DNA of 64,000 bases from CAVXTF01 sp963701375. Its GTDB lineage: Bacteria; Actinomycetota; Acidimicrobiia; Acidimicrobiales; CAVXTF01. Shown piece after piece: positions 47,980 to 59,500 of this stretch; within the stretch, counting starts at the first letter, position 1, and each line of letters starts with the position of its first letter. Both the position numbers and the translations under genes were made by a program. The notes under the pieces were generated by a model. That model worked only from the letters and a program-made list of their open reading frames with translations, did not search any database and had not been told where the DNA came from. The stretch covers positions 961,583 through 1,025,582 of the forward strand of contig CAVOZT010000001.1 of assembly GCA_963701375.1 (NCBI GenBank), written 5' to 3'.

Positions 47980-48459
47980 TGCGTTTTGCCTTGCGCCGCC
48001 GCGACGATCGCGTCGATCCGATCGCGGTCGAGGCGGCCCACCGGCGCCCCGTCGAGCAAGCGCGGCGGGGAAAGGGCGCAGTTGCCGAGGCAGTAAACGG
48101 TTTCGACGTGAAGGCCGGAATGGTTGTCCTCGTCGTCGACCTTGATCCCGTGACGGAGTTCAAGATGCGAGACGAGGTCCTCGCAGCCCATGGACTGACA
48201 GGATTCGGCGCGACAAAGCTTCAACACCCGGCCATCGACCGGCGAGCGGCTGGAAATCATGATAAAAGCTGATCACGCCAAGCGTCTCGGCGCGCGAGAT
48301 GTTCAGCGCGTCCGCGATCAACGGGATCGTGGCGTCGTCGATGTAGCCGAATTGCTCCTGCAGATCGTGCAGGATTGGCAGCGTGGCTCCTGGCGTGTCG
48401 CGCTTGCGATCAATGAGCGCTTGCGCCAAACCCAGATCAAAGGCCATTCGGCCAGACAC
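47976..48459 (-). CDS. fdsG: Formate dehydrogenase gamma subunit, NuoE-like (one frameshift)
   Basis: About 161 codons. The GTG at 48457-48459 has GGGAGG five bases upstream and gives the normal family length; an ATG at 48447 is also possible. Reads MAFDLGLAQALIDRKRDTPGATLPILHDLQEQFGYIDDATIPLIADALNISRAETLGVISFYHDF, then, after a frame change near 48245, GRVLKLCRAESCQSMGCEDLVSHLE and VYCLGNCALSPPRLLDG. The four cysteines of CRAESC and CLGNC hold the [2Fe-2S] cluster that accepts electrons from the flavin. First structural gene of the operon. Confidence 0.92.
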
Positions 48460-48478
48460 GATATCCTCCCGGATCACC

Positions 48479-49483
48479 CTACAAATGCGCTCGGGCGCGC
48501 TCAGGTTCAAATTGAACGTTTGGAATGCACGATAGGAGAACCCTATCGATCGGCATTCCCAGGTTCTCGCCGAGCCGGTTCGGGGGCTGGATCAGCGCCG
48601 CGATATCATCGGGCAATTGCATTGCGAACAGGTTGCGGGCGAGCGGCGAGGGCGGCTCGCGATCGCTCATCACGAGCCCAATGGTGCGTTGTGCGACCGG
48701 CTCGACAAGTTCGATCGCGCGGGTGCCCTCCGGCACGCCGAAAAAGCGCAAGAGCTGGCGCGGCACGATCGCCGACCATTGGCCCGCGCTCACGTGCGAG
48801 ACGAGATTGAAGATCGAATTGGTCTCGACCGCCGGGACGGGCTTCGCCCCAACCGAGCGAAAAACGCCGTCGATGATCCGCCGATTCTGCATGTCGGGCG
48901 TCAACAGGCACAAAGGCGTATTCGCCGCTTCGCGCCAGGTGACTTGCATTCGGCCGGCGAGCGGGCCGCTTGCCGGCGTGAGAAAGAGATATTCCTCGAC
49001 GCAGACCGGTTTCGTCTTAACATGGGCGATCGGCTCGGCGTCCAGGTAGGTGAGGCCGACGTCGAGTTCGAAGTCTTCGATCCCCCGATCGATCTCCTGG
49101 CTGTTCATGGAAATAATGGCGACCGTCACGCCCGGAAATCGCGCATAAAAGGGGCCCGTGAGCTGGGAAACAAGCGGCAACGCGGTCGGGATCACGCCGA
49201 TCCGAAGCCGGCCGGTCAGGCCCTTGTCGATCTCCGCAAGCCCGCGCCGAAGATTTTCGACCTCGGCGAGAATCCGGTGGGCGTGTTCCAGGGCGACTTG
49301 CCCCTGCGGCGTCAGGCCCACATATCGGTGGCCGCGTTCGACGATCGGCGCGCCGAGATCGTCTTCGAGCAGGCGGATGGCGGCCGAAAGGGTCGGCTGC
49401 GACACGTGGCAGGCGTCTGCGGCGCGGCCAAAGTGCTTTTCTCGCGCGAGCGCCGCGAGATATTCGAGTTGACGGAGGACCAT
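48479..49483 (-). CDS. LysR-family regulator of the formate dehydrogenase operon
   Basis: 334 residues, unbroken, from the ATG at 49481-49483. The N-terminal helix-turn-helix is LRQLEYLAALAREKHFGRAADACHVSQPTLSAAIRLLEDDLGAPIVERGHRYVGLTPQGQ. The effector-binding domain follows (GRLRIGVIPTALPLVSQLTGPFYARFPGVTV, then LDVGLTYLD). The gene stops 19 bp before fdsG on the same strand, so regulator and enzyme can share one transcript. This corresponds to FdsR in formate-oxidising proteobacteria. Formate as effector is inferred from the position. It is divergent from the SCO gene across 132 bp. Confidence 0.9.
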   Translation of the reverse strand: MVLRQLEYLAALAREKHFGRAADACHVSQPTLSAAIRLLEDDLGAPIVERGHRYVGLTPQGQVALEHAHRILAEVENLRRGLAEIDKGLTGRLRIGVIPTALPLVSQLTGPFYARFPGVTVAIISMNSQEIDRGIEDFELDVGLTYLDAEPIAHVKTKPVCVEEYLFLTPASGPLAGRMQVTWREAANTPLCLLTPDMQNRRIIDGVFRSVGAKPVPAVETNSIFNLVSHVSAGQWSAIVPRQLLRFFGVPEGTRAIELVEPVAQRTIGLVMSDREPPSPLARNLFAMQLPDDIAALIQPPNRLGENLGMPIDRVLLSCIPNVQFEPERARAHL

Positions 49484-49615
49484 GACGCCCTATCCAGGCG
49501 CTTGTCGTGGCGCCCTGCAAAGCCAAGGTCAATAGCAGGTTCCTATCGGGTTGGCCCTCCGTCTGGAGATCGCCCAATTTCGCCTTTAGGAGCCCCGACG
49601 CCGAATGGAGGTCCG

Positions 49616-50225
49616 ATGCCGGAAGCCGAAACCAACAATGCGCCGCGATCGCGAGCGTTCGCGATCCGCATCGTCGCGACTCTCGTCGCTGTTGCGGTGG
49701 TCGGCTTTGCGGCGTTCATGCTGACGAGTCCGTCAGAACAGGCCGCGCGCGGCTCTGATCGGCGGAGCCTTCGCGCTCGAGGACGGGGCCGGCAAGACGG
49801 TCAGCGATCAGACGCTGCGAGGAAAACCGTTCCTGGTCTATTTCGGCTACACCCACTGCCCCGACGTCTGTCCGACCGAGCTTGCGCGCATCTCCGACAT
49901 CTTAAGCAAGATGGGCAACAAGGCTATTCCGACGCTGTTCATCACCGTCGACCCGGAGCGCGACACGCCAAAGGTGATGCAGGACTATGTCTCGAGCTTC
50001 AATCCCGCCATGATCGGCCTTTCCGGCAGCCCGCAGGCGGTGGAAGCGACGGAGAAGACCTTTCGGGTCTACGCCCGCAAGGGTCAGAAGCAGCCCGACG
50101 GCGACTATTCGATGGACCACAGTTCGATCGTCTATCTGATGGACAAGAACGGCGCCTTCGTCGAGGCTTTCAACGTCGAGCACTCGCCTGAGGATGCGGC
50201 CAAGGACCTGGAGAAGTATCTGTGA
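49616..50225 (+). CDS. SCO1/SenC-family copper chaperone (one frameshift)
   Basis: About 203 codons. ATG at 49616 with GGAGG upstream. An N-terminal membrane anchor (FAIRIVATLVAVAVVGFAAFML) is followed near 49757 by a frame change, then a thioredoxin-like domain: GKPFLVYFGYTHCPDVCPTELARISDIL with the copper-binding C-P-D-V-C pair, TLFITVDPERDTPKVMQDYVSSFNP and DYSMDHSSIVYLMDKNG with the conserved His. These proteins deliver copper to cytochrome oxidase CuA or act in redox defence, facing the periplasm. Confidence 0.9.
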
Positions 50226-50297
50226 GTTCGGACGCCATTGTCCGACGAGGCGCAGCTTGGTAGAGCTGAGCGAGAAAACGCAGAAAGTCTGAACGAG

Positions 50298-50906
50298 ATG
50301 GACAAGTTTACGACATTGACCGGGGTCGCGGCGCCGATGCCGATCGACAATATCGACACCGACATGATCATCCCCAAGCAATATCTCAAGACGATCAAGC
50401 GCACCGGTCTCGGCGCAGGCCTGTTCGCGGAGATGCGCTATCGCGAGGATGGCTCCGAGCATCCCGACTTCGTCCTCAACAAGCCTGCCTACCGCAAGGC
50501 GTCGATTATCGTCGCGCGGCCACAATTTCGGCTGCGGCTCCTCGCGCGAACACGCGCCCTGGGCGCTGCTCGACTTCGGCATCCGCTGCGTCATCGCGAC
50601 CGACTTCGCCGACATCTTCTATAACAACTGCTTCAAGAACGGCATTTTGCCGATCAAGGTTTCGCGCGAGGACCATCGCCAAACTCATGGACGACGCCGA
50701 GCGCGGCGCCAACGCGACGCTGACCGATCGACTTGCCGGCGCAGGAGATCCGCGGTCCCGACGGCGGCGTCGTCAAGTTCGAGATCGACGCCTTCCGCAA
50801 GCAATGCCTGATCGAAGGCCTCGACCACATCGGCCTGACTTTGGTCGAGGCGTCGGCGATCGAGGCGCACGAAACGAAGTCCGCCGCCGCCCATCCCTGG
50901 CGGTGA
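50298..50906 (+). CDS. leuD: 3-isopropylmalate dehydratase small subunit (compensating frameshifts)
   Basis: 609 bp, 202 residues, normal LeuD length. ATG at 50298 opens DKFTTLTGVAAPMPIDNIDTDMIIPKQYLKTIKRTGLG; the frame moves near 50515 to HNFGCGSSREHAPWALLDFGIRCVIATDFADIFYNNCFKNGILPIKV, near 50680 to MDDAERGANATLTDRL, and near 50735 to IRGPDGGVVKFEIDAFRKQCLIEGLDHIGLTL, ending in HPWR. The NFGCGSSREHA motif is the family signature of the substrate-binding swivel domain. It isomerises 2-isopropylmalate with LeuC in leucine synthesis. No leuC is in the window. Confidence 0.93.
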
Positions 50907-51014
50907 TCGCCTTCCAGGGTGCTCGACGGCGGCCTGCGGCATTGCCGGACCAAAGTTTGGTTTTCCTTGGCGCGTGCCGATTCCGCCCCAAAAACCCCCG
51001 ATAATGACATTGGT

Positions 51015-51044
51015 CTTGGATTTCCTTGGATTTCCTTGGATTCT
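51015..51044. repeat. Three tandem 10-bp repeats
   Basis: The unit CTTGGATTTC occurs twice, followed by CTTGGATTCT, covering three helical-turn-sized units downstream of leuD. Short tandem duplication; no known element recognised. Confidence 0.8.
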
Positions 51045-51085
51045 CTCGTCCAAATCGAGCCTTTTCAATGGGTTACGCGGGATAA

Positions 51086-51113
51086 AGCGAGGAAAGTTTT
51101 TCCTCTCGCTTTT
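51086..51113 (+). terminator. Intrinsic terminator downstream of leuD
   Basis: Arms AGCGAGGAAA (51086-51095) and TTTCC plus TCGCT (51099-51110, with a 2-base bulge) form a stem with a 3-base loop, followed directly by TTT then CCC. It lies 180 bp after the leuD stop. Confidence 0.6.
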
Positions 51114-51452
51114 CCCTCGAGTTAGGCGCGGCCGGCGTTTGCGTTGAGCGTGCAGTCTTAGCCCGGCGGAGCTCAAGATTGTTCATGGCGCGAGCTTAAC
51201 CTATTTTCTGATTTTCTGCAAATAATTGCTGTCCGGGCCGCTTACTTCGCGCCCAATCAAAAAATGGCGCGATCTGACCAAGGTCAAAGCCCAGGAACGG
51301 GACGCGCTTTCGCGCCCACGAATCGCCCGCCCAGAGTCCAGGACGTCTTCAGTCGGGCGCTCGCCGTTGGCCGCCGCCGGATCGTTGGCGCCCGGGTCGG
51401 CGGTCTGTTAACCTCAGCCTTGCCGATCTGATCGGCTTCATGGAAAAACGCC

Positions 51453-54400
51453 GTGGATATCTTGGCGTGGCTGCGAGAGCTGGGGCTGGAGCGCTACGAG
51501 CAGGCGTTCCGGGAGAATGAGATCGCTGCCGACATTCTGCCCAAGCTGACTGCTGATGACCTCAAGGACATTGGCGTCACCATCGTCGGGCACCGCCGCA
51601 AGCTTCTGGAAGCGATCGCCGCGCTGGCCAAGCCTGCTTTGGCGCGGCGAGCGGGACCGAGCGCCGCCAGGCGAGGCTCCGCCGACGGGGCCGGCCTTCT
51701 GAAGCCGAGCGGCGCCAGCTGACCGTGATGTTCGTCGATCTTGTCGGCTCGACCGCGTTGTCGGCGGCGCTCGATCCCGAGGAGATGGGCGCGGCCATTC
51801 GTGTCTACCAGAATGCCGTGGCCGGCGAGACCCTGCGCTTCGAGGGCCACATCGCCAAGTTCATGGGCGACGGCGTGCTGGCCTATTTCGGCTGGCCGCA
51901 GGCGCATGAGGACGACGCCGAGCGGGCGGTGCGGGCGGGCCTCGCTCTCGTCCAAACCGTGGGCGAACTTGAGGCGGGCGGCCATCGGCTCGCGGCCCGG
52001 ATCGGGATCGCGACCGGGCTCGTGGTGGTCGGCGAGACGGTGGGCGAGGGCGAGGCGCAGGAGCGCTCCGTGGTCGGCGAGACGCCGAACCTCGCAGCCC
52101 GGTTGCAAGCCCTTGCCGCGCCCGGCAGCGTCGTCATCAGCCAGGCAACCCGGCGGCTGGTCGGCAGGCTGTTCGAGCTGACCGACCTCGGTCCAACCCA
52201 GATCAAGGGCTTCGCAGAGCCTGTCGCCGCCTTCCGGGTCGAGGGCGAGGGCTCCGCCGATGGCCGCTTCGAGGCCCTCCACGGGCAGCGCCTGACGCCG
52301 CTGATCGGACGTGACCACGAGCTGGCTATGCTGCTGGAGCGCTGGAACTGGGCCAAGGACGGAGATGGCCAAGTGGTCCTGATCGCGGGCGAAGCGGGCA
52401 TTGGCAAGTCGCGGCTGCTGCACGCCCTTCGCGAGAAGCTGGCGGACGAGCCGCACTTCGCAATCAGCCATCTTTGCTCCGCCTACCACACCAACAGCGC
52501 GCTCCACCCGATCGTCGCGCAGCTCCAGCGGGCGGCGGGCTTCGCCTCCCATGACGAACCCGCGGACCGGCTCGCCAAGCTCGAGGCGCTGCTCGCACAG
52601 GGCGCCGAGCAGCTGGACGAGGCGACGCCCTGGTTCGGGGCGTTGCTGGGCGTCCCGACGGATGAGCGCTATCGCGCGCCCAACCTTAGCCCGCAGCGCC
52701 AGAAACAGCGCACCTTCGAGGTTCTGATCGAGCAGTTGGCCGGGCTCGCCCGCAAGCGGCCCGTTCTCCAGCTGTATGAAGATCTGCACTGGGCCGACCC
52801 CTCGACTCTGGAGCTGCTCGACATGGTGGTCGAGCGAGCGCGCGGCCTGCCCGTCCTCGTGGTGATGACCCACCGGCCTCAGTTCACCCCGCCATGGTCG
52901 GGCCAGGCGCACGTGACGGCGCTGCCTGTCAACCGCCTCGGCCGGCGTCAGGGGGCTGCGATGGCCCTCCGGGTCACCGGCGGCAAGGCGCTGCCGGCCG
53001 AGATCCTGGATCAGATCCTCGAGCGCACCGACGGCGTGCCCTTGTTCCTCGAGGAGCTGACCAGGACGATGCTCGAATCGGGCCTCATGACCGATGCTGG
53101 CGATCACTACGAGCTTGCGGGCCCGCTGCCGCCGCTTGCGATCCCGGCGAACCTGCACAATTCGCTGATGGCGCGGCTCGACCGGCTGGCCACGGTCAAG
53201 GAGCTTGCCCAGATCGGCGCCGTGATCGGCCGCGAGTTCTCCCACGAGCTGCTCGCCGCAGTCGCCGACCGGCCGCAGGAGCAGTTGGAAAGCGGGCTCG
53301 ACCAGCTGGTCGCCTCAGAGCTCGTGTTTCGCCGCGGCAGCCCGCCCGACGCGACCTACAGTTTCAAGCACGCCCTGGTCAAGGACGCCGCCTATCAGTC
53401 GTTGCTCAAGTCCAGGCGCCAGCAGCTGCACGCTCGCCTCGCGCAGGTGTTCGAGGAGCGGTTTCCGGCTGTCGTCGAAACCCAACCCGAGCTGCTCGCA
53501 TATCACCTGACCGAAGCCGGGCTCGACGCGCGCGCGGCGGATGCATGGGCGCGGGCCGGTCGCGCGGCCCTCGGTCGGTCGGCGATGCGCGAGGCGGCGA
53601 ACTCGCTCTCTCGGGCCGTCAGTTTGCTCCAGGGAATGCCGTCCTCGCCCGATCGACAGCGCCTCGAGCTCGAGTTGCTTGGCGGCCTCGGCGTCGCTCT
53701 CACCAATACGCTCGGCCCGGCCTCTTCCGAAGCTCAGGCGACGCACGAGCGCGCGGATCAGTTGTCCCAGGAACTTGGCGACCGCAAGGCCCGGTTTCGC
53801 GCGCGCTGGAACCTCTGGCGCGTCTACAACGTGCGCGCTGAATACAATTCAGCTATCGCGGCAGGCGACGCGCTCCTGGCGGAGGCCCAAGCGGAGGGCG
53901 ATGCCGATCACGAGGTGCAGGCGCACCATGCGCTGTGGTCGTCGTCTATATTCCGCGGCGATCTGGAGGCGGTTGTCACCACGTGGACCGCGTGCTCGCC
54001 CTCTACGAGGTCGAGCCGGCACGGAACGCAGGCGCTCACCTTCGGCGGCCACGACGCCCGGGAGTGCGGCCTCACCAACAGCAGCAATGCTCTGTTTCTT
54101 CTGGGCTATCCGGAGCGGGCGCTGGCCCGTAACGCGGAGGGCATCGCGCATGCGCTGGCGCTCGGGCAACCGCAGGTGGTCGCGCACGCCCACAACTGGG
54201 GCTCGATGTTGCTGCAGCTGGCTGGCGAACTCGAGGAGCTCGACCGCCGCACCACCCTGCTCGCGCGGCTCGCCGACGAGCACGGGCTCGCCATATACTA
54301 CCCCGAAGCGCGCATCCTGGCCGCATGGCGCGCCGTTCACGAGGAGCGGGATCCACCGCGCCGCCGAGGAGATGCGAAATTTCCTCGACCGGCGCGCGGC

Positions 54401-54823
54401 CATGGGACGGTCTCTGTACACACCTATTTCCTCATGCTGTTGGCCGACGCCTGGCTGCGGCTCGGCCGACCGGACGAGGCGCAAGCCGCGATCAAGGAGG
54501 GTTTGGCCCGCGCCGAGGCGACAGGCGAGAACTTTTGCACGGCGGAGCTGCACCGGCTGCGCGCCCGCGCCTGCCTGGCTCTCGACGCTCGCGACGGTCG
54601 TGTCGCCGAGGCTGCTCTCGACGCAGCGCTCGCCGCCGCCGGTCATCAATCGTCACGCATCTTCGAGCTTCGAGCCGCCTGCGATCTTGCCCGGCTCTGG
54701 GCCGATCGGGGCGAGCGGCGGAAGGCCCACGACCTGCTCGCGCCAGTCTACGACTGGTTCACCGAAGGCTTCAAAACTGCCGACCTGAAGGATGCGAAGG
54801 CGCTCCTTGGAGAGCTTGCCTAA
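51453..54823 (+). CDS. SAM-class III nucleotidyl cyclase-AAA ATPase-TPR signalling protein (frameshifts)
   Basis: About 1,123 codons from GTG. A SAM domain (about 1-60, DILAWLRELGLERYEQAFRENEIAADILPKL) opens the protein. A frame change near 51690 leads to the cyclase domain: VMFVDLVGSTALSAALDPEEM with the first metal Asp, then FMGDGVLAYFGWPQAHEDDAERAVRAGL with the second. Next comes a signalling ATPase with P-loop AGEAGIGKSRLL (about 52387) and Walker B LQLYEDLHWAD. A long TPR-like helical region fills the rest. Local compensating indels disturb about 53985-54025 and 54350-54410. The layout resembles a family of adenylate/guanylate cyclases fused to STAND-type ATPases. Second messenger and trigger are unknown. 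The gene converges on an APC permease. Confidence 0.9.
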
Positions 54824-54863
54824 GAAGGCTGCTCTCCTCATAGACGAACGAACGGCCGGCCGC

Positions 54864-56345
54864 TCAACGCCTCTCGCCGTTCATCAGCACCGAGTGCGAG
54901 CGCCCATAGGCGAAATAGAGGACGAGGCCGATCGCGAGCCAGACGATCAGCCTGAGCCATGTTTCCCAAGGCAGGAACACCATCAGCAAGAGCGAGAAAG
55001 CGATGCCGAAGCTCGGCACCCACGGCACGGCGGGCGTGCGGAACGGGCCGGAAGATCTCCGCGTCGCTCTTGCGCAGATAAACCACCGCGCCGCAGACCA
55101 GCGCGAACGCGAACAAGGTGCCGATGCTCACCATTTCGCCCAGAACGTCGATCGGGGTGAGCGCCGCCACGATGGCGACGACGATTCCGATCAGGAGCTG
55201 ACTCTTGTAGGGCGTGCCGAGCGTTGGATGCACCTCCGAGAACATTTTTGGCAGAAGGCCGTCCTTGGCGATGGTGAAGAAGACGCGGCTCTGCCCGTAG
55301 AGCAGGACCAGGATGACGGTCGTTAAGCCCGGCCAGCGCGCCAATCTTGATGAGCACCGAGAACCAGGTCATGCCGATGACGTCGACGGCCTTGGCGATC
55401 GGGTCCGGGACGTTGAGCTCGGTATAGGGCACGAGGCCCGTCACCACGGCCGCCACCAGCACATAGAGGATCGTGCAGATTATGAGCGAGCCGAGAATGC
55501 CGATCGGCATGTCGCGCTGCGGCATTTTGGCTTCCTGCGCGGCGGTCGAGACGGCGTCAAAGCCGATGAAGGCGAAGAACACGACCGAGGCGCCGCGCAC
55601 CACGCCTGACCAGCCGAAATGGCCGAACTCGCCGGTATTGGTCGGAATGAGGGGATGCCAGTTGGCGGAGGTCACGTAGGCCGCCCCGAGCAGGATGAAA
55701 GCGACCACGACGAACAGCTTGACCGCGACCATGATGTTGTTGAGCCGGGCCAATTCCTTGGTGCCGCCGATCAGCATCGCGGTCAGCGCGAGGACGATAA
55801 GGGCCGCGGGAATGTTGACGATGCCCCCGACCGTGGTTCCATCCGGCAACTTGACCTCGCGTCCACGGCGCGGCGGCGTATTGGGGCGGGATGGTGATGC
55901 CGAAATTGCGCAGCAGCGACGCGATGTAGCCCGACCAGCCGACCGCCACGGTCGAGGCGCCCATGGCGTATTCGAGGATGAGGTCCCAGCCGATGATCCA
56001 GGCAAAAATCTCGCCGAGCGTGGCGTAGGTATAGGTGTACGTGCTGCCGGCGACGGGCAGGAGCGCGGCAAGCTCGGCGTAGCAGAGGCCGACAAAGGCG
56101 CAGGCTATGCCGCCGATCACGAAGGACAGCATGATGCCCGGCCCCGCATAACGCGCCGCCGCGGTGCCGGTGAGAACGAAGATGCCGGCGCCGATGATGC
56201 AGCCGATCCCGAGCGCAGTGAGGCTGAACGGACCGAGGGTCTTGCCCAGCGCATGGCCCTCGCCTTCGGCGATGATGTCGGCGAGAGGTTTCCGCGTCAT
56301 CAAACCCTGAGGGAGCGGGCTGGGGGTCAAAGCCTGGTCTGTCAT
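54864..56345 (-). CDS. APC-family amino acid permease (YhdG/CAT type, several frameshifts)
   Basis: 493 codons from the ATG at 56343-56345 with GAGG upstream. Twelve or more helices. Start: LMTRKPLADIIAEGEGHALGKTLGPFSLTALGIGCIIGAGIFVLTGTAAARYAGPGIMLSF, the GIGxIIGAGIF amino acid-binding loop of the superfamily. Then YAELAALLPVAGSTYTYTYATLGEIFAWIIGWDLILEYAMG and, after a frame change near 55870, FFAFIGFDAVSTAAQEAKMPQRDMPIGI. Near 55335 and 55050 the frame changes again, giving VILVLLYGQSRVFFTIAKDGLLPKMFSEVHPTLGTP and the last helices to MNGERR. It imports or exchanges amino acids, probably cationic ones; specificity is inferred only from family resemblance. Confidence 0.9.
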
Positions 56346-56549
56346 CGGGACCTCGCTTGTTGCTGTCGCCTTCGCCCCCCGGCGCGACCTCGTCCCGAAG
56401 TTGGCACGGATCGTCATGAAAACGCCATACAATAAAAAAGGGGGGGCAGGCGTGACGCTGTCGGAGCGAATTCGCGGGGTTCATTCCACGGAGCGCCATC
56501 ATCGTTTAGTGTGTCTGTTCAGTCAGCAAAGGGCGAATGCTCGGCTCTG

Positions 56550-59500
56550 ATGAACGGCACGACGGTTCTTCTGACCGCAATCGGCTACGTCTCGTTTCTG
56601 TTCCTCATCGCCTGGTGGGGTGACGGCGCTGGGCGACGCTTTCTATCCGGGCGCTCGCGGGCTTTCGTCTATGCCCTCAGTCTCGCCGTCTATTGCACGT
56701 CCTGGACCTACTACGGCTCGGTCGGGCTCGCCTCTGCGCACGGGCTTGATTTTCTGCCGATTTATATCGGTCCGATCCTGGTCATCGGCTTCGGGGCGCC
56801 GTTCATCGCCCGCATCGCCAATCTCGCCCGCGCGCAGAACGTCTCCACGGTCGCCGATTTCGTATCCGCGCGCTATGGAAAATCCCAAGCCGGTGGCCGC
56901 CGTCGCCGCGCTCATCGCGCTGATTGGCTCCGCGCCCTATGTGGCGCTCCAGCTCAAGGCCGTCGCGCCAACAATATTGATGGTGGTGAATTCATTCGAT
57001 CGCGGGCGACTGACGCCGGCGGCGCCATCGGCCTCGTTTTATCTCGCGGTGTCGTTGCTGCTGGCGCATCTTCGCGATGGCGTTCGGCACCCGGCGCATC
57101 AACCCCAAGGAGCATCAGGACGGTCTCATTCTCGCCATCGCGGTCGAATCGATCGTCAAGCTGGTGGCGTTTCTCGCCGTCGGCGCCTTCGTCGTCTGGA
57201 GGCTCAACAACGGGATCGTCGATCTGACCGAGATCGCCGGGTCCGATCCCAGGATCGCGTCGGTGATCCAGACGCCTCCCGATCCGGCGGTTTGGGTGGT
57301 GACCACGCTGTTGTCGGCGTTCGCGATCGTGCTTCTGCCACGCCAGTTTCACGTCGCCGTGGTCGAGAACCATGACCAGCGCGACATCCGCACCGCGGCG
57401 TGGCTCTTTCCGGCCTATCTGGTGCTGATCAATCTGTTCGTTGCGCCCCTCGCCATCGCTGGCCTCAAGATTTTCCCGGACGCGTCTTTCAATCGCGACC
57501 TAACGGTTCTCGCGCTGCCGCTCAACGCCGGCGCGCATGGCGTGGCGCTCATGACAATGGTGGGCGGCCTCTCCGCGGCGACCGGAATGGTTGTGGTCGA
57601 GAGCGTCGCTCTCGCCATCACCATTTCCAACGACCTGGTGATGCCGCTCCTGCTCCGGCGCCAGTACGCAGGCGCCCGCCGCTGAAGGCGACATCGGCGC
57701 GCTGGTCCTATGGGTGCGCCGGATCGCGATCGTCGGCGTTCTGGCGCTGGGCTTCGCCTATGAGCGCATGACCGGCAAAACGGGCCTCGTGTCGATCGGC
57801 CTCTTGTCGTTCGCCGCGGTGGCGCAGATCGCGCCGGCCTTTCTTGGCGGGCTTTTCTGGCGTCGCGGGACCGCGCGGGGCGCGATCGCAGGCATGACCA
57901 TAGGCGTCGCTGGCGTGGCTTTACCTGCTGCTTTTGCCGTCGATCCGGCCGGACCAGGCGCTCTCGAGCCTTCTCGCGCACGGGCCCATGGCGATCGCGT
58001 GGCTGAGCCCGGCTGCGCTCGTCGCCTTCGCGCCCAACGCACTCGTGGGCGGGGTGGTCCTGTCGCTCGCCGCGAATGTCGCAGCGTTTGTCGCCTTTTC
58101 GCTGACCCGCCAGCCGAGCGCGCTCGAGCGCGCCCAGGCGAGCGCTTTCGCCGGCAGGGCCGGCGGCAAGCCGCAGGCGTTCCGACTCTGGCGTTCGTCG
58201 ACGACCGCGGGCGAACTCGAGGCGGCGGTCGCCCGCTATCTTGGCGCAGGGCGGGCGCGCCGCGCTTTCTCAACCTTCATGCGCGAGCGCGGCCTCGTTT
58301 ACGACCCCGCGCTCGAGGCCGGCGCGCAACTCATTCGCCACGCGGAATTTTTGCTGTCGCCGGCGATCGGCGCCTCGACCTCGCGCCAGGTCCTGTCGCT
58401 GCTCTTGAGGCCGAGGACCGTGTCGGGCCAATCGGCGCTCAAGCTCATCGACGAAGCCTCGGCGGCGATCCAGTCGAGCCGCGACCAATTGCAGCATGCG
58501 CTCGACCACGCGAGCAGGGCATCACCGTTTTTGACGCCAATCTGGCGCTGACCGCCTGGAACCGGGAATTCGCCGACCTTTTCGGTCTGCCGCCAGCCAT
58601 GCTGCGTCAGGGCGTGGGGCTTGACGAGATCGTGCGCTTCAACGCCGGCCGCGGCGTCTACGGGCCGGGAGATTCGGAGGACTTCGTGGCTGACCGGGTC
58701 GCGAGCCTGCTCTATGACGATCAACCGAACCGGCTGCGCGTGCTCTCGACCAACCGCGTCATCGAGGTGCGCTCGGCGCGGCTTCCGGACGGCGGGATCG
58801 TCACCACCTATACCGACGTCACGCTAAGCGTTCAGGCCGAAGAGGCGCTTGCGGCCTCCAACGAGATGCTCGAGCGGCGCGTCGATGAGCGCACCGCGGA
58901 ATTGCAGCGGCTCAACGCCGAGCTCGAGCGGGCGAAGAACGAGGCCGACGCCGCCAACCTCTCCAAGACGCGGTTCCTCGCCGCGGCCAGCCACGATATT
59001 CTGCAGCCGCTCAACGCCGCGCGGCTCTACGCGAGTTCGTTGACCGAAGGCGTCAATCAGATCGACCCCGAGGAGCGCAAAAATCTCGCGCGCAACGTCG
59101 ACATCTCGCTCGAGGCGGTCGAGGAGATCATCGGCGCGCTCCTCGACATTTCGCGACTCGACGCCGGCGCGACGCGGCCAGAGATTTCCGACGTTTCTGT
59201 CGCCGATCTCATGCGCCTGCTCGAGATCGAGTTTGCAGCCTTCGCCCGGGCGAAGGGGCTCGATCTCGTCTTCGTGTCCACCAGCCTCGCCATTCGCACC
59301 GATCGGCGCCTCATGCGGCGCCTGATGCAGAACCTCATTTCGAACGCGCTCAAATATACGCTGAGCGGCCGGGTGCTGGTCGGTTGTCGCCGCGTTCCCG
59401 GCGCAGTCCGCATCGAGGTCTGGGATACGGGGCTCGGCATTCCGCCCGAGCATGAGCGCGCGGTGTTCGTCGAGTTCAAGCGGCTCGACCAGGGCGCGCG

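Larger units (their letters stand above)
50907..51452. other. 546-bp gap with terminator, short repeat and AT-rich stretch
   Basis: No credible gene. It holds three 10-bp direct repeats (51015-51044), an intrinsic terminator (51086-51113), and an AT-rich segment around 51195-51230 that is a plausible promoter region for the cyclase gene starting at 51453. An open frame at 50919-51125 crosses the repeat and the terminator and is not counted as a gene. Confidence 0.55.

Noticed and set aside
48617..50191. 524-codon plus-strand frame across the LysR gene into SCO
   Set aside because: Its first two thirds are the antisense of the LysR gene. Only the part from 49616 is real, as the N-terminus of the SCO protein.
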